From Paenibacillus ihbetae (lineage in GTDB: Bacteria > Bacillota > Bacilli > Paenibacillales > Paenibacillaceae): a DNA stretch of 64,000 bases. The notes beneath the pieces were generated by a model. It did not search any database, was not told the origin of the DNA, and worked only from the letters and a program-made list of their open reading frames with translations. The DNA is taken from assembly GCF_002741055.1 (NCBI RefSeq), contig NZ_CP016809.1, positions 5,682,501-5,746,500 of the forward strand, written 5' to 3'. Shown piece by piece: positions 50,873 to 59,543 of the stretch (position 1 is its first letter; every line of letters begins with the position of its first letter). The translations under genes and the position numbers were made by a program.

Positions 50873-51679
50873 ATGGACGAACTCCCGACGAAGGAGCTAA
50901 TCATACATATTCAGCGCTCCGAAACAGCGTATATGCACGATCGGATGGATGCCATTGCGAAACGGCCGGGCAATCCGGAGGGCGTCGAGGTGGAACGTTT
51001 CGGGAATGCGTTGTGCATGTACAGCAAAACAATGCCTTGGCTTTCCTTTAACACCGTCAAAGGCATCCAATCGGAAGACATCAGCCATCTTGATGCGATC
51101 ATTGATTTCTATCGGTCGAGGGACCGGAGATTTCAGTTCGAGATCGTGCCTTCCACGGCAAATCAGGAACTTTTGAAGGCGCTTGCGGAACGAGGGTTAT
51201 ACCAGTCAGGGTTTCACAATTCGATGTATATGTATCCGATTAACGTGGAGGAAGAGAGCGATTCGGCTGTTGCGATTCGTCAGGTCGCCGAGAATGAGTT
51301 CGAACGGTATGCCATGATCCATTGCCGCGGAACCGGGCTTCCAGATCAGGGGATCCCGTCCGTGGCCGCAAATAACCGGGTGCTCTCCTCGCGGAAAGGC
51401 TGGAGATTTTATCTTGCCTATGTCCAAGATGAGCCTGCCGCAGCTGGCGTGATGTACATCAATGAGGGCGTTGCCTCTCTTACTTTCGGAGCGACTCTGC
51501 CCGATTATCGCAGGCACGGCCTGCATCGGCTGCTCCTTCGCCATCGGTTCCGGATCGCCCAGCAAGCAGGCTGCGCTTTAGTGGTCGGCCAGTGCGCGTT
51601 CTTGTCGCAAAGCCACCGCAATATGGAAGCGGTCGGCATGCGGCTCGGATATGTGCGGACGACGTGGACGGAAAGGTAG
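50873..51679 (+). CDS. GNAT family N-acetyltransferase
   Basis: A 268-residue protein with an atypical N-terminal half and a C-terminal GNAT fold. The acetyl-CoA pyrophosphate loop corresponds to LPDYRRHGLHRLLLRHRFRIAQQAG, and the following CAFLSQSHRNMEAVGMRLGYVRT is the usual motif-B end. The N-terminal half (FGNALCMYSKTMPWLSFNTVKGI) looks like the degenerate GNAT domain of tandem acetyltransferases. Substrate unknown. The ATG at 50873 has GGAGG six bases upstream. Confidence 0.85.
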   Translation: MDELPTKELIIHIQRSETAYMHDRMDAIAKRPGNPEGVEVERFGNALCMYSKTMPWLSFNTVKGIQSEDISHLDAIIDFYRSRDRRFQFEIVPSTANQELLKALAERGLYQSGFHNSMYMYPINVEEESDSAVAIRQVAENEFERYAMIHCRGTGLPDQGIPSVAANNRVLSSRKGWRFYLAYVQDEPAAAGVMYINEGVASLTFGATLPDYRRHGLHRLLLRHRFRIAQQAGCALVVGQCAFLSQSHRNMEAVGMRLGYVRTTWTER

Positions 51680-51812
51680 GACCCTGGGGGATAGCCACAG
51701 GATAAGACCGACCCTTCTTTCTGACCGACCGGCGGCATAATTTTGCGGGGAGGGTTAGTTTGTTAGTTGGTTCTATGGGTGCAGCCGGTCCGGGAAAGGA
51801 AAAAGATTGAGC

Positions 51813-52409
51813 ATGCAGGACATAAACTTTCGGAATATCGATTTTTTGTATCAGGGAACGGAGAAGCAGAAGCAGGCCGCTGTCGTCATGGAAGACTTGG
51901 GGGTGTTTGCCCATCTTGCGCGTAATGATCCCATTCTCGTTGGCACGGTCCCTATTGGCATCGACATCCCGGGAAGTGATCTCGATATCGCCTGCCACGT
52001 TACGGAGTTCGCTGCATTTGAACAGACCATCCGTCGGAATTTCGGACATCTGCCGGATCTGTCGGTCGTTAGCCGAAACGTAAATGGTGTTGATCGCATC
52101 GTGGTTCGATTCCGCCATAGAGGCTGGATGTTCGAAATATTCGGCCAGCCTGTGCCGACGGAGCAGCAGAACGGATACCGGCATATGGTCGTAGAGTATC
52201 GGCTGCTTCAGCTGATCGGGGGAGCCGGGAGAGAACGGATTATCGCAATGAAGCAAGCGGGAATCAAGACGGAGCCGGCTTTTGCGGAGCTGCTGGGAAT
52301 ACCGGGCGATCCCTATGCGGCGCTGCTGGACATGTATTACTGGCCGGATGACCGGCTAAGCGGATTATATTACAAATTATTAGCGAGGGAGAGGAACGAA
52401 GATGCGTGA
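51813..52409 (+). CDS. DUF4269 protein (nucleotidyltransferase-like fold)
   Basis: A 198-residue protein. The central PILVGTVPIGIDIPGSDLDIACHV has the GS-x10-DxD look of minimal nucleotidyltransferases (SDLDI), and the rest (RGWMFEIFGQPVPTEQQNGYRHMVVEYRLL) fits DUF4269. Catalytic activity is not demonstrated for the family. The frame also opens at TTG 51807; AAGGAAAA suits either start. Its end overlaps the DinB gene start by eight bases, so they are co-translated. Confidence 0.8.
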   Translation: MQDINFRNIDFLYQGTEKQKQAAVVMEDLGVFAHLARNDPILVGTVPIGIDIPGSDLDIACHVTEFAAFEQTIRRNFGHLPDLSVVSRNVNGVDRIVVRFRHRGWMFEIFGQPVPTEQQNGYRHMVVEYRLLQLIGGAGRERIIAMKQAGIKTEPAFAELLGIPGDPYAALLDMYYWPDDRLSGLYYKLLARERNEDA

Positions 52410-52869
52410 GAAGGAGCAGCTGCTTGGGCAATATGGGGAATGGATCGATCGGGTGAAGGAGCTTGCCGAACGGGATGAAACGTTGTGGAGCACACCGGTG
52501 GCGGAAGGCAAGTGGACGGTTCGCGAGGTTGTCTGTCATATTTTCAGATGGGACGAATACTTTTTCACAGAGGCGATTGAGAAAATTGCTCGCGGGGAAG
52601 ATCCGACCTCTGAACACTTGGACTATGACGAGTTTAATGAAAATGCGAGGCATTATGCGAAAGCGTGCACGACCGAGGCGTTGGTCCGCCAGACGATTGC
52701 CGCGCGTGAGCGGCTGATCGAAGCGATCCGGGCCATGCCGGAAAACGTGTACGAGGGGGAATATACGGATAAGGACGGTCATCCGTTTAAGGTGGCGCAG
52801 TTTATGAAGGATTTTATATGGCATGACAACCATCATCTAAGACAGCTGGAGCTGGTAGCGCTCATGTGA
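52402..52869 (+). CDS. DinB-like protein
   Basis: A 155-residue four-helix bundle of the DinB/YfiT group: SPVAEGKWTVREVVCHIFRWDEYFFTEAI with the first metal His, and a C-terminal FIWHDNHHLRQLE with the other His residues of the metal triad. Many such proteins are metal-dependent thiol S-transferases (e.g. bacillithiol transferases). The exact substrate is unknown. The ATG at 52402 overlaps the DUF4269 stop by eight bases and has GAGGAACGAAG upstream. Confidence 0.85.
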   Translation: MREKEQLLGQYGEWIDRVKELAERDETLWSTPVAEGKWTVREVVCHIFRWDEYFFTEAIEKIARGEDPTSEHLDYDEFNENARHYAKACTTEALVRQTIAARERLIEAIRAMPENVYEGEYTDKDGHPFKVAQFMKDFIWHDNHHLRQLELVALM

Positions 52870-52984
52870 GCCGCGAGTGGATTACACAAGCTTCCTACAA
52901 TGCGAGTCAATACTTTCTTTTATAGATTCAGGGTCGTTATTGATTTATACTATAGGCAACTGACGATAGAAATGAGTGAACGCA

Positions 52985-53638
52985 ATGCCGACGGGTTATT
53001 TGGATATCACGTCTTATTTTACGGAGAGCAACCTGGAGTGGTTTCTGGAGCAGTTCAGAGCGCTTGGTCCTTTGCCGGGCATCCTGCTGACCTTCTTGAA
53101 GTCCTTCGTTCCGCCAATGCCGACGATTGTGATTGTAGGGGTGAATGCCGCCGTATACGGGTTGTGGGAAGGGTTCCTGTATTCTTGGATCGGCATGATT
53201 GCAGGCTGCCTGACAACCTTTCTGCTGGTTAGGAAAATATCCGACAGCCGCTTGCTCTCGCGCTGGGCAGCCAAGCCCAAGGTGCAGCGGGGGATGCGTT
53301 GGATTCAGAAGAACGGGTTCAGTTACGTGTTTCTGCTCGGCATTTTACCGGTCGGTCCGTTCGTCGCTGTAAATATCGCCGCAGGACTGGCGAGAATGCA
53401 TATTTTGTCCTACCTGCTGGCTGTTACATTAGGAAAAGGGATTATGGTATTCTGCGTATCCTATATTGGTGCGAACCTGTCGGACATTGCGGCCGAGCCC
53501 TATAAACTCGTTGGCGTTCTGGCCTTTATCGCGCTTTCCTTATGGGGGAGCCGGCGGCTGGAAAGCTATTATTTAAACAGCCATGCGAAGAAAGCGGAGC
53601 AATCGCCCGTTACCGACCTGAATAGCGAAGCACCTTAA
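52985..53638 (+). CDS. TVP38/TMEM64 family membrane protein
   Basis: A 217-residue protein with five to six hydrophobic segments and the VTT-domain core FLKSFVPPMPTIVIVGVNAAVYGLWEGFLYSWIGMIAGCLTTFLLVRK, then LLGILPVGPFVAVNIAAGLARM. Relatives (DedA, YdjX) are implicated in lipid scrambling or proton-coupled transport. The ATG at 52985 (MPTGYLDI) is preferred; GTG at 52976 is in frame. Ends in a disordered polar tail. Converges on cotH across a shared hairpin. Confidence 0.85.
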   Translation: MPTGYLDITSYFTESNLEWFLEQFRALGPLPGILLTFLKSFVPPMPTIVIVGVNAAVYGLWEGFLYSWIGMIAGCLTTFLLVRKISDSRLLSRWAAKPKVQRGMRWIQKNGFSYVFLLGILPVGPFVAVNIAAGLARMHILSYLLAVTLGKGIMVFCVSYIGANLSDIAAEPYKLVGVLAFIALSLWGSRRLESYYLNSHAKKAEQSPVTDLNSEAP

Positions 53639-53750
53639 TGTGGTCATGCCGGTTGGCCGGGGAATGAACGATCGTCATTGCGATATGTTGCGCTGCCTGC
53701 CATTCTAGATTTACTTGGGCGTTTAGCATAAACGGTTATCGGTACGATCA

Positions 53751-53800
53751 CAAACAAGCTCCATTCATTCGTGTCTTGAATGATTGGAGCTTGTTTTGTG
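53751..53800. terminator. Bidirectional terminator between the TVP38 gene and cotH
   Basis: Arms of about 20 bp (53751-53770 and 53778-53798; core CAAGCTCCA / TGGAGCTTG) with one mismatch and loop GTGTCTT, in the gap of two convergent genes. Confidence 0.9.
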
Positions 53801-53815
53801 ATGATATGCTGAGAG

Positions 53816-55732
53816 TTACAGCTTTTTGCGTTTATACAGCGTAACGACAAGACAAGCCGCTATGAGAAGGAGGACGGAGATCCCGGTATAGATCAGCTCT
53901 TGCATATTCCCTTCCTCCTGATCCTGGCTGCGGCTCCAGTCCTGCGGCCCCATGCCCCGGCCGCCCGGCATTCCTCCGCCCATACCGCCGCCGAATTCGC
54001 CAAAGCGATTCGTCGGCTGCTCTTGATTGGCATTCGGCTGCCCGGTTTGAGCGTCGGTGTCCGGAACAGGCGCATCCCCGGGCACCGCTCCTTGGCCAGC
54101 TGCGTCCTCTTGGGACGGTTGCTGGGCTCCTTGCTGCGACCGCTGAGGCAGCTGAGCTTCCTGTTGCGACTGCTGAGGCAGCTGACCTTCCTGTTGGGAT
54201 TGCTGGGACGTTACCAGCGAGGACTCCTGCTGGGCTTCTTGCCGTGATTGCTGCTGCGACAGCTCCGGTGTCTGCTCTCCAGCCGGCGCTTGCGATACGG
54301 GAACGGCGTTCCCGTCATCAGCGGTGCTGCCGGCTGCGAGCATGTTTGCCGCGGTGGTTTCGGCACCGCCGGTGGTCTCCTCGCCGTCTCCCGGCGGCAT
54401 GCCGCCTGCATCGCCCTGACGCATGCCGCCCATCCCTCCGGGCCCCATGCCGCCTCCGCTGCCGCTGCCGTCTCCCGAAGAAGGGAGCGTCCCGTCCAGC
54501 TGCTGCTGGATATTCTCCGATGATTGCTGGACGAAGCTGAGGAGGGCAGGGATGGCTTCTTCGTACTGCTCATACGTATAGAAAGGGCGCGGATCCTGAC
54601 GGACGTGCTCCGAGATTAACGTCTTAAGCTCTTCCACGCGCTTAGCAAACGTTTCTTGCTTGAGATAGCCATCCAGCATGTCCTGAAGGATGGCATGGTA
54701 GCGCTCCTTGTATTCATCCGCCTCCAGGAGCTTCGCAACGAGCGGCCGTTCGGCTAAGGCTCCTTGGGTAGGTTCGTCGATCAGAATATTGGAACCGCCG
54801 AACCCTCCGAAGGCCATGTTGTAATCCCACGGGAGAATGGAGAAGACGCCTTTATTTTCATATAAATAGTAATTTTGTTTGTTCATGCCGAGATAGCTGT
54901 CCATATTCGAAGCGGCCACGTTTAAGGCGATATACTTCAACGCCTGGTCCACATCGAGCACCTGCTCGTAATCTGAGCCGTTATTCAGCTCGTCCAGCAT
55001 GTCGATCAAGGCGTCGTCATTGGAGGATTTGGACTTCATTTCAAGTCCCGTATACGAATCCGGATCCTGGCCGAGCCAGGTCAGATCGCTGCCGGCTCCG
55101 GTCATCACGCCCTTATACAATGCGCCGTATGCATTGCCGAAGTGGCGTTCCAGATATGCATCGCCGATCTGCTCGACGGCAAGGTAGAACCCCCACAGCT
55201 CACCGTTGATATAGACATTGACGTATGAGAAGCCGGGCGTTGGCAGGCCTGCGGAGGCTGCCAGCTCATAGGCGAGGAACTCTCTCATGTACGTGGCGTC
55301 GCTGTAGTTGTTGTTGAGATTGATTTTGCTGATCCCATCCAGCGTCTGATTCACATATTCATCGAAGGACAGCTTGAAGCTATATCGATCGGAGTCGGAA
55401 TTGACCACGCTCCGCAGGCTAAGGTTACCTTTGGTCCGGATGCCGACATGTTCGAACTTCTGCCCGTTATATTCGACCGAAGCCTCTTTATATTCCTCCG
55501 CTTCGGCATTGTCGATCATATCCGCAAAATCCGCTTCATCGATCGTAATCTTCACATCGATAACCTGATCCTTCGGGAACACCGCCGACACGCTTTCCTG
55601 CGCGGCTGCATTTTCATCCTCCGCTTTGTTCGCCTGGCTTGCGCCGGGCGCCAGCCAGTGCTGACAGCCGGACAGGAATAGCATCAGAGCCAGCAAAAGG
55701 GACAGGGGAGCCGCGGCATATTTTGTTTTCAT
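53816..55732 (-). CDS. cotH: CotH-family kinase-like lipoprotein with Q-rich repeat and C-terminal anchor
   Basis: A 638-residue protein: lipoprotein signal with Cys23 (LFLSGCQHW), a CotH domain (about residues 60-400) with ISKINLNNNYSDATYMREFLAYEL and the ILPWDYNMAFGGFGG active-site-like motif, a long low-complexity Gly/Met/Gln region (GSGSGGGMGPGGMGGM, then QQSQQEGQLPQQSQQ-type repeats, about 410-590), and a C-terminal transmembrane helix with KRKKL. CotH proteins are atypical kinases that phosphorylate coat or surface proteins. It is the third gene of the VTC-DUF4956-cotH triad. The second hydrophobic segment at the end is unusual for a lipoprotein. Confidence 0.88.
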   Translation of the reverse strand: MKTKYAAAPLSLLLALMLFLSGCQHWLAPGASQANKAEDENAAAQESVSAVFPKDQVIDVKITIDEADFADMIDNAEAEEYKEASVEYNGQKFEHVGIRTKGNLSLRSVVNSDSDRYSFKLSFDEYVNQTLDGISKINLNNNYSDATYMREFLAYELAASAGLPTPGFSYVNVYINGELWGFYLAVEQIGDAYLERHFGNAYGALYKGVMTGAGSDLTWLGQDPDSYTGLEMKSKSSNDDALIDMLDELNNGSDYEQVLDVDQALKYIALNVAASNMDSYLGMNKQNYYLYENKGVFSILPWDYNMAFGGFGGSNILIDEPTQGALAERPLVAKLLEADEYKERYHAILQDMLDGYLKQETFAKRVEELKTLISEHVRQDPRPFYTYEQYEEAIPALLSFVQQSSENIQQQLDGTLPSSGDGSGSGGGMGPGGMGGMRQGDAGGMPPGDGEETTGGAETTAANMLAAGSTADDGNAVPVSQAPAGEQTPELSQQQSRQEAQQESSLVTSQQSQQEGQLPQQSQQEAQLPQRSQQGAQQPSQEDAAGQGAVPGDAPVPDTDAQTGQPNANQEQPTNRFGEFGGGMGGGMPGGRGMGPQDWSRSQDQEEGNMQELIYTGISVLLLIAACLVVTLYKRKKL

Positions 55733-55750
55733 ATCAAGACACCACCTGTC

Positions 55751-56449
55751 TTAGGATACATAATCGCCGCTGTAGCTGATCAGGACCGCGTTATGGACGC
55801 CGGGGAGCCCGGACAGCTTGTTGACGAATTCGCCTTCGGCATCCTTCAGTCTGACTTCCACCGTCAGCTCGATGTTCCCGTTCGTTACGGTCTTTTGCTT
55901 CAGATTGTAACGCTTCACCGCTTCGGCGATGCGAGTGCGGACCGCCTGCTCGCTCTGCTCGTCCTGACAATGGATGACAAGGAGGTAGGGAGTGTCAACG
56001 GACGCTTTTTTAATGAAGAAGAACAGAATGAGGCCTACGACCACGGAACCGATCGCCGCCAGCGTATAGAATCCGGCGCCGGTTACGATACCGGCAACAG
56101 CTGCCCAGAACAGAAAGATCAAATCGGTCGGGTCTTTGATCGGGGTCCTGAAACGAACGATGGACAGCGCGCCGACCATGCCGAGCGAGAGCACGAGATT
56201 GGAGTTGATGGCGATGATGACAACCGCCGTAATCATGGTCATTCCGATCAGGGACACATTGAAGCTCTTCGAATAGAGCACCCCGCTGAATACCCGTTTA
56301 TACAGCAGATATATAAACAATCCGATGACAAAGGCCATGGCGAGCGTAATCAATATTTTGGCGATGCTGATATCGGATGCGAAGTTCTCCAGGACGGATT
56401 TTTTGATAATATTAGAAAAGTTGGTCGTTTCGTTAGACGTTACATTCAT
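55751..56449 (-). CDS. DUF4956 membrane protein
   Basis: A 232-residue protein with three to four hydrophobic segments in the N-terminal half (ILITLAMAFVIGLFIYLLYK; VSLIGMTMITAVVIIAINSN; LVLSLGMVGALSIVRFRTPIKDPTDLIFLFWAAVAGIVTGAG) and an ACT-like alpha/beta C-terminal domain. SIVRFRTPIKDPTDLIFLFW is the DUF4956 hallmark. It sits between the VTC-domain and CotH genes, a recurrent bacterial arrangement. Starts 4 bases after the VTC stop. Confidence 0.9.
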   Translation of the reverse strand: MNVTSNETTNFSNIIKKSVLENFASDISIAKILITLAMAFVIGLFIYLLYKRVFSGVLYSKSFNVSLIGMTMITAVVIIAINSNLVLSLGMVGALSIVRFRTPIKDPTDLIFLFWAAVAGIVTGAGFYTLAAIGSVVVGLILFFFIKKASVDTPYLLVIHCQDEQSEQAVRTRIAEAVKRYNLKQKTVTNGNIELTVEVRLKDAEGEFVNKLSGLPGVHNAVLISYSGDYVS

Positions 56450-56452
56450 GAA

Positions 56453-57166
56453 TTATTGATCCTCCCAAGCGTTATACTTTAAAAATTTTCGGCATATGAC
56501 ATATTTCGATGCGGACTGCCGCTGAAGTCCCTCCAGCTGCAGGGCGATCTTGATGTAATCCGGTATATACTCGTCATACTTGACTTCAAGAATGATCAGA
56601 TTCTCATCAATAGCCTGAATCGGCAGCAGCTCGCGGTTGAACAGATCGACGGAGTGGAGCCCTGTACGCAGCTCCTTGTCGAACGTGATCCGGACATTAC
56701 CGTTTGCGCATACGTACGGTTCGCGGACATAATCGACGATGACCTTCGGGCGAAGCAGGTTATGCTTCATCTCGTGATAGAGCTCCATCATCAGAGGCTT
56801 GTCCGGCTGGTACAGACATTCGTAATCTCCCGCCATAATCCGGTCCGTCATCTCCCTCGTAAGGGGTTCTTTCAGCTTCGCGATGTAGTCGCGGAACTTT
56901 ATCTTTTTCTCAAAATGGATCACGTCATCCTTCACGTTATAGATGCGGATCCGGTATTTTACGCGGTCCCGGACACCGGCCAGCTTCTCGTGCAGCGCTT
57001 TGTTATTGATATCGTCGAAATACAGGCTTCGGATATGGTATTCTCCGGACGGTCCCGCATGGTTATCGTGACGGATCAAATGGTTCAACCGCTGGCGGAT
57101 GATCCGGTATTGATGCATGTTGACAAAAAACTTCAGTTCATTCCGGTATTTCAATCCTTTCTTCAT
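56453..57166 (-). CDS. VTC-domain (polyphosphate polymerase-like) protein
   Basis: A 237-residue VTC-fold protein: KYRNELKFFVNMHQYRIIRQRL, then YHIRSLYFDDINNKALHEKLAGVRDRVKYRIRIYN and HFEKKIKFRDYIAKLKEPLT, giving the basic tunnel (Arg, Lys) and acidic residues of the polyphosphate polymerase domain. In yeast this domain makes polyphosphate from ATP; the bacterial CotH-linked form is of unknown product. First gene of the triad. Divergent from the two-component system 187 bases away. Confidence 0.88.
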   Translation of the reverse strand: MKKGLKYRNELKFFVNMHQYRIIRQRLNHLIRHDNHAGPSGEYHIRSLYFDDINNKALHEKLAGVRDRVKYRIRIYNVKDDVIHFEKKIKFRDYIAKLKEPLTREMTDRIMAGDYECLYQPDKPLMMELYHEMKHNLLRPKVIVDYVREPYVCANGNVRITFDKELRTGLHSVDLFNRELLPIQAIDENLIILEVKYDEYIPDYIKIALQLEGLQRQSASKYVICRKFLKYNAWEDQ

Positions 57167-57352
57167 GCTTCCACCTCATTTCTGTCAGTTCGCTTATTTG
57201 CTTCTGAAACCATGCTATCAATCGTTTCTGATTTCTGGCTTAAATCCAGCTGAATGTAAACTGAGTGTTTTCGTAATGTAAAGCGTGCTCCATTTGTCGA
57301 ACAGGTATGGTAGGATGAAACTAGAAAATGAAAGAGGATAGGGCGATGTGAA

Positions 57353-58699
57353 ATGCTATACTATGTGGCGGCCTTATGGATCGCGGCAATCGTGCTGCTG
57401 GCGAACCAGCCGCGGCAAGAGGTGAATCGCTGGGCGGCTTTCTTCTTATTCAGCTCAGGCGTAGGCGGCTTAACCGCACTCCTTGAGCCGGACGGCTTTA
57501 TACCGGCTTCGTTTGAGCCGATCATTCAAAGCTTCAATCATACGATGTCGCCATACGGGGTGCTTGTATTTTGTATCGTGTACACCCGGCAGCAGATCGA
57601 TCCTCTCAAGCTGCGGTACTTGAAGCTCGGGCTGCTTCTGCCCCCGCTTGCATCGGTAATCCAAGTCATTCTTTCGCATGAGCATCGGATCGATTTCGGA
57701 CTGCTGCTTGTTTGGACGGCTACGTATTACTTTATTTCCTGCTATTTGTTAATTCGGGCCTATGCTCAAGAAATAAACCCGTACAGACGCAGAAGTCTGC
57801 TGATCACGGCTATGATCATGGTCCCCACGCTGCTGGGTGTAATGCTTCTGATTAATGTCGGCAGCCTGTTATTCCCGGGTTACGATTTCTTTCAATATGT
57901 ATCACTGCTGATTGTTTATTCATTCGGCGTCGGGTTGATCTGCGTGTTCGTTTACGGTGTGCTCGGCATGCGGCTGAAGGTTGAACGGGATCCGATGGAC
58001 CGTACGATGGAAGCAGTTTCGACGGGAACCTCCCTGCTGAACCACACCCTCAAGAATGAAATTGGAAAAATCGCTCTAAGCACGGAAAATGTAAAGCAAA
58101 TGCTGCTCCCAAACCAAGGTGCGGTGCTTACGCAGCTCAGAATCATTACGCAGGCATCGGAGCATCTCCTTGCGATGACGGAACGGATCCAGCAGCAAAC
58201 CAAAGAGCTTGTCCTGAAGGTGCAGCCGATTCGGCTGGATCAACTCATCGAGGAGCTCGTGCAGCGCGAGCAGGAAATGCTGGACAGTCATGGCATCGAG
58301 GTGAAGCTTCACATCCGGCAGCGCCCGTGGCTGCTGATCGATCCGGTTCACGTTACCGAGGCCGCGGGCAATCTGCTGCGAAATGCGGTCGAGGCTGCGC
58401 CCGGGGACGGAGTGATCGAATTGACGGTGGATGCCGGACGGCGAGGCGCGGTGGTGTCCGTCAAGGATTATGGCGACGGCATTCCGGACGGGCTGCAGGC
58501 GCGGGTATTTGAACCTTTTTACAGCACCAAGAAGGATAAACGAAGCAATTACGGACTGGGTCTTTCTTACGCTTACCATGTGATGAAAAAAAGCGGGGGA
58601 TCGATAGGCCTGCAGAGCCGCCAGGGGGAAGGAACCGAGGTGTCCTTGTATTTCCCCCGCCGGGTGTTAATACGACTGGCAGGAAGGGGAGAGGAATGA
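57353..58699 (+). CDS. Sensor histidine kinase
   Basis: A 448-residue kinase. Six to seven hydrophobic helices occupy residues 1-205; the dimerisation helix contains phospho-acceptor His231 in LLNHTLKNEIGKI; the catalytic domain has N-box NLLRNAVEAAP, G1 DYGDGIPDG, F-box FEPFYSTKKDKRSNYGLGLSYAYHVMKKSGG. There is no HAMP or PAS domain. Signal unknown. The ATG at 57353 is preceded by AGGGCGATGTGAA. Overlaps the response regulator gene by four bases (ATGA). Confidence 0.93.
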   Translation: MLYYVAALWIAAIVLLANQPRQEVNRWAAFFLFSSGVGGLTALLEPDGFIPASFEPIIQSFNHTMSPYGVLVFCIVYTRQQIDPLKLRYLKLGLLLPPLASVIQVILSHEHRIDFGLLLVWTATYYFISCYLLIRAYAQEINPYRRRSLLITAMIMVPTLLGVMLLINVGSLLFPGYDFFQYVSLLIVYSFGVGLICVFVYGVLGMRLKVERDPMDRTMEAVSTGTSLLNHTLKNEIGKIALSTENVKQMLLPNQGAVLTQLRIITQASEHLLAMTERIQQQTKELVLKVQPIRLDQLIEELVQREQEMLDSHGIEVKLHIRQRPWLLIDPVHVTEAAGNLLRNAVEAAPGDGVIELTVDAGRRGAVVSVKDYGDGIPDGLQARVFEPFYSTKKDKRSNYGLGLSYAYHVMKKSGGSIGLQSRQGEGTEVSLYFPRRVLIRLAGRGEE

Positions 58700-59328
58700 A
58701 TCCGATACGAATTTTTCTGGTTGAAGACGATCCCGATTGGATTAAGGCAATGACCGTGTTTCTGAACGGACAGGAGGACATGCTGGTGGCGGGTGCGGCC
58801 CAGACGCCCGAGCAGGCTGCGGAGATGGCGCGGGTCCTTTCGTTTGATGTTGTGCTGATGGATATACAGCTTACCCCGGCACAACTGGACGGCATTTACG
58901 CAGCGGCCGACATATTGGAAATCAGGCCGCAGGCAAAAGTGATCATGCTAACCTCCATGGATGACGAGCAGACCATCACGCAGGCTTTTACGGCCGGCGC
59001 CGCGCAATATATCGAAAAGACCAGGTTCAAGGAACTGCCGGCGGCGATCCGGGGCGCCGTGCTGCATGCCGGTCCGATGGAAGCGCTGCTGAAGGAATAT
59101 TCCCGCTTAAAACGGGAGGAGCAGCTGCGAGGCTTAACGCAAGCGGAGCGGGAAGTGTTCGAGCTGATGGAGGAAGGGTACACCCATGCCCAGATTGAGC
59201 ATAAGCTGTTCAAGTCGGAAAGCACATTAAAGAATCAAATTAATAAAATCCTGAAAAAGCTTGGCGTAAAGAGCGGCAAAGAAGCCGTAGAAAAGGTGCG
59301 GCGAAAAGGGATCGTAAAGGACCGTTAG
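58696..59328 (+). CDS. Response regulator, NarL/LuxR-type
   Basis: A 210-residue regulator. Receiver domain with acidic pocket D11-D12, phospho-acceptor D56 (VVLMDIQLTP) and Lys in YIEKTRF. The C-terminal HTH (LTQAEREVFELMEEGYTHAQIEHKLFKSESTLKNQINKILKKLGV) is a LuxR-type helix-turn-helix. Cognate partner of the preceding kinase. Followed by a perfect terminator at 59390-59416. Target genes unknown; the divergent VTC-DUF4956-cotH operon and the genes after 59544 are candidates. Confidence 0.93.
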   Translation: MNPIRIFLVEDDPDWIKAMTVFLNGQEDMLVAGAAQTPEQAAEMARVLSFDVVLMDIQLTPAQLDGIYAAADILEIRPQAKVIMLTSMDDEQTITQAFTAGAAQYIEKTRFKELPAAIRGAVLHAGPMEALLKEYSRLKREEQLRGLTQAEREVFELMEEGYTHAQIEHKLFKSESTLKNQINKILKKLGVKSGKEAVEKVRRKGIVKDR

Positions 59329-59389
59329 GGGTTAGGGCGAACGCCCGGTGCAAGGTATTGAGCCAAAAACATAGCGTATTTATTGTGGG

Positions 59390-59416
59390 GGTACTACGAA
59401 ATGTAGTACCTTTTTT
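59390..59416 (+). terminator. Terminator of the two-component operon
   Basis: Perfect 8-bp stem GGTACTAC (59390-59397) / GTAGTACC (59403-59410), loop GAAAT, then TTTTTT. Confidence 0.9.
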
Positions 59417-59543
59417 GGCTTTGGTTCTATGAAAGTCGGAACTAACCGGATCGCGGAATCGGCTGTATGCTAAATGCAGCAACACCCGGCGAACGAAAAG
59501 TACCGTTACACCGGTAAAATTGCTGGTATGGAGGAATTAGAGC

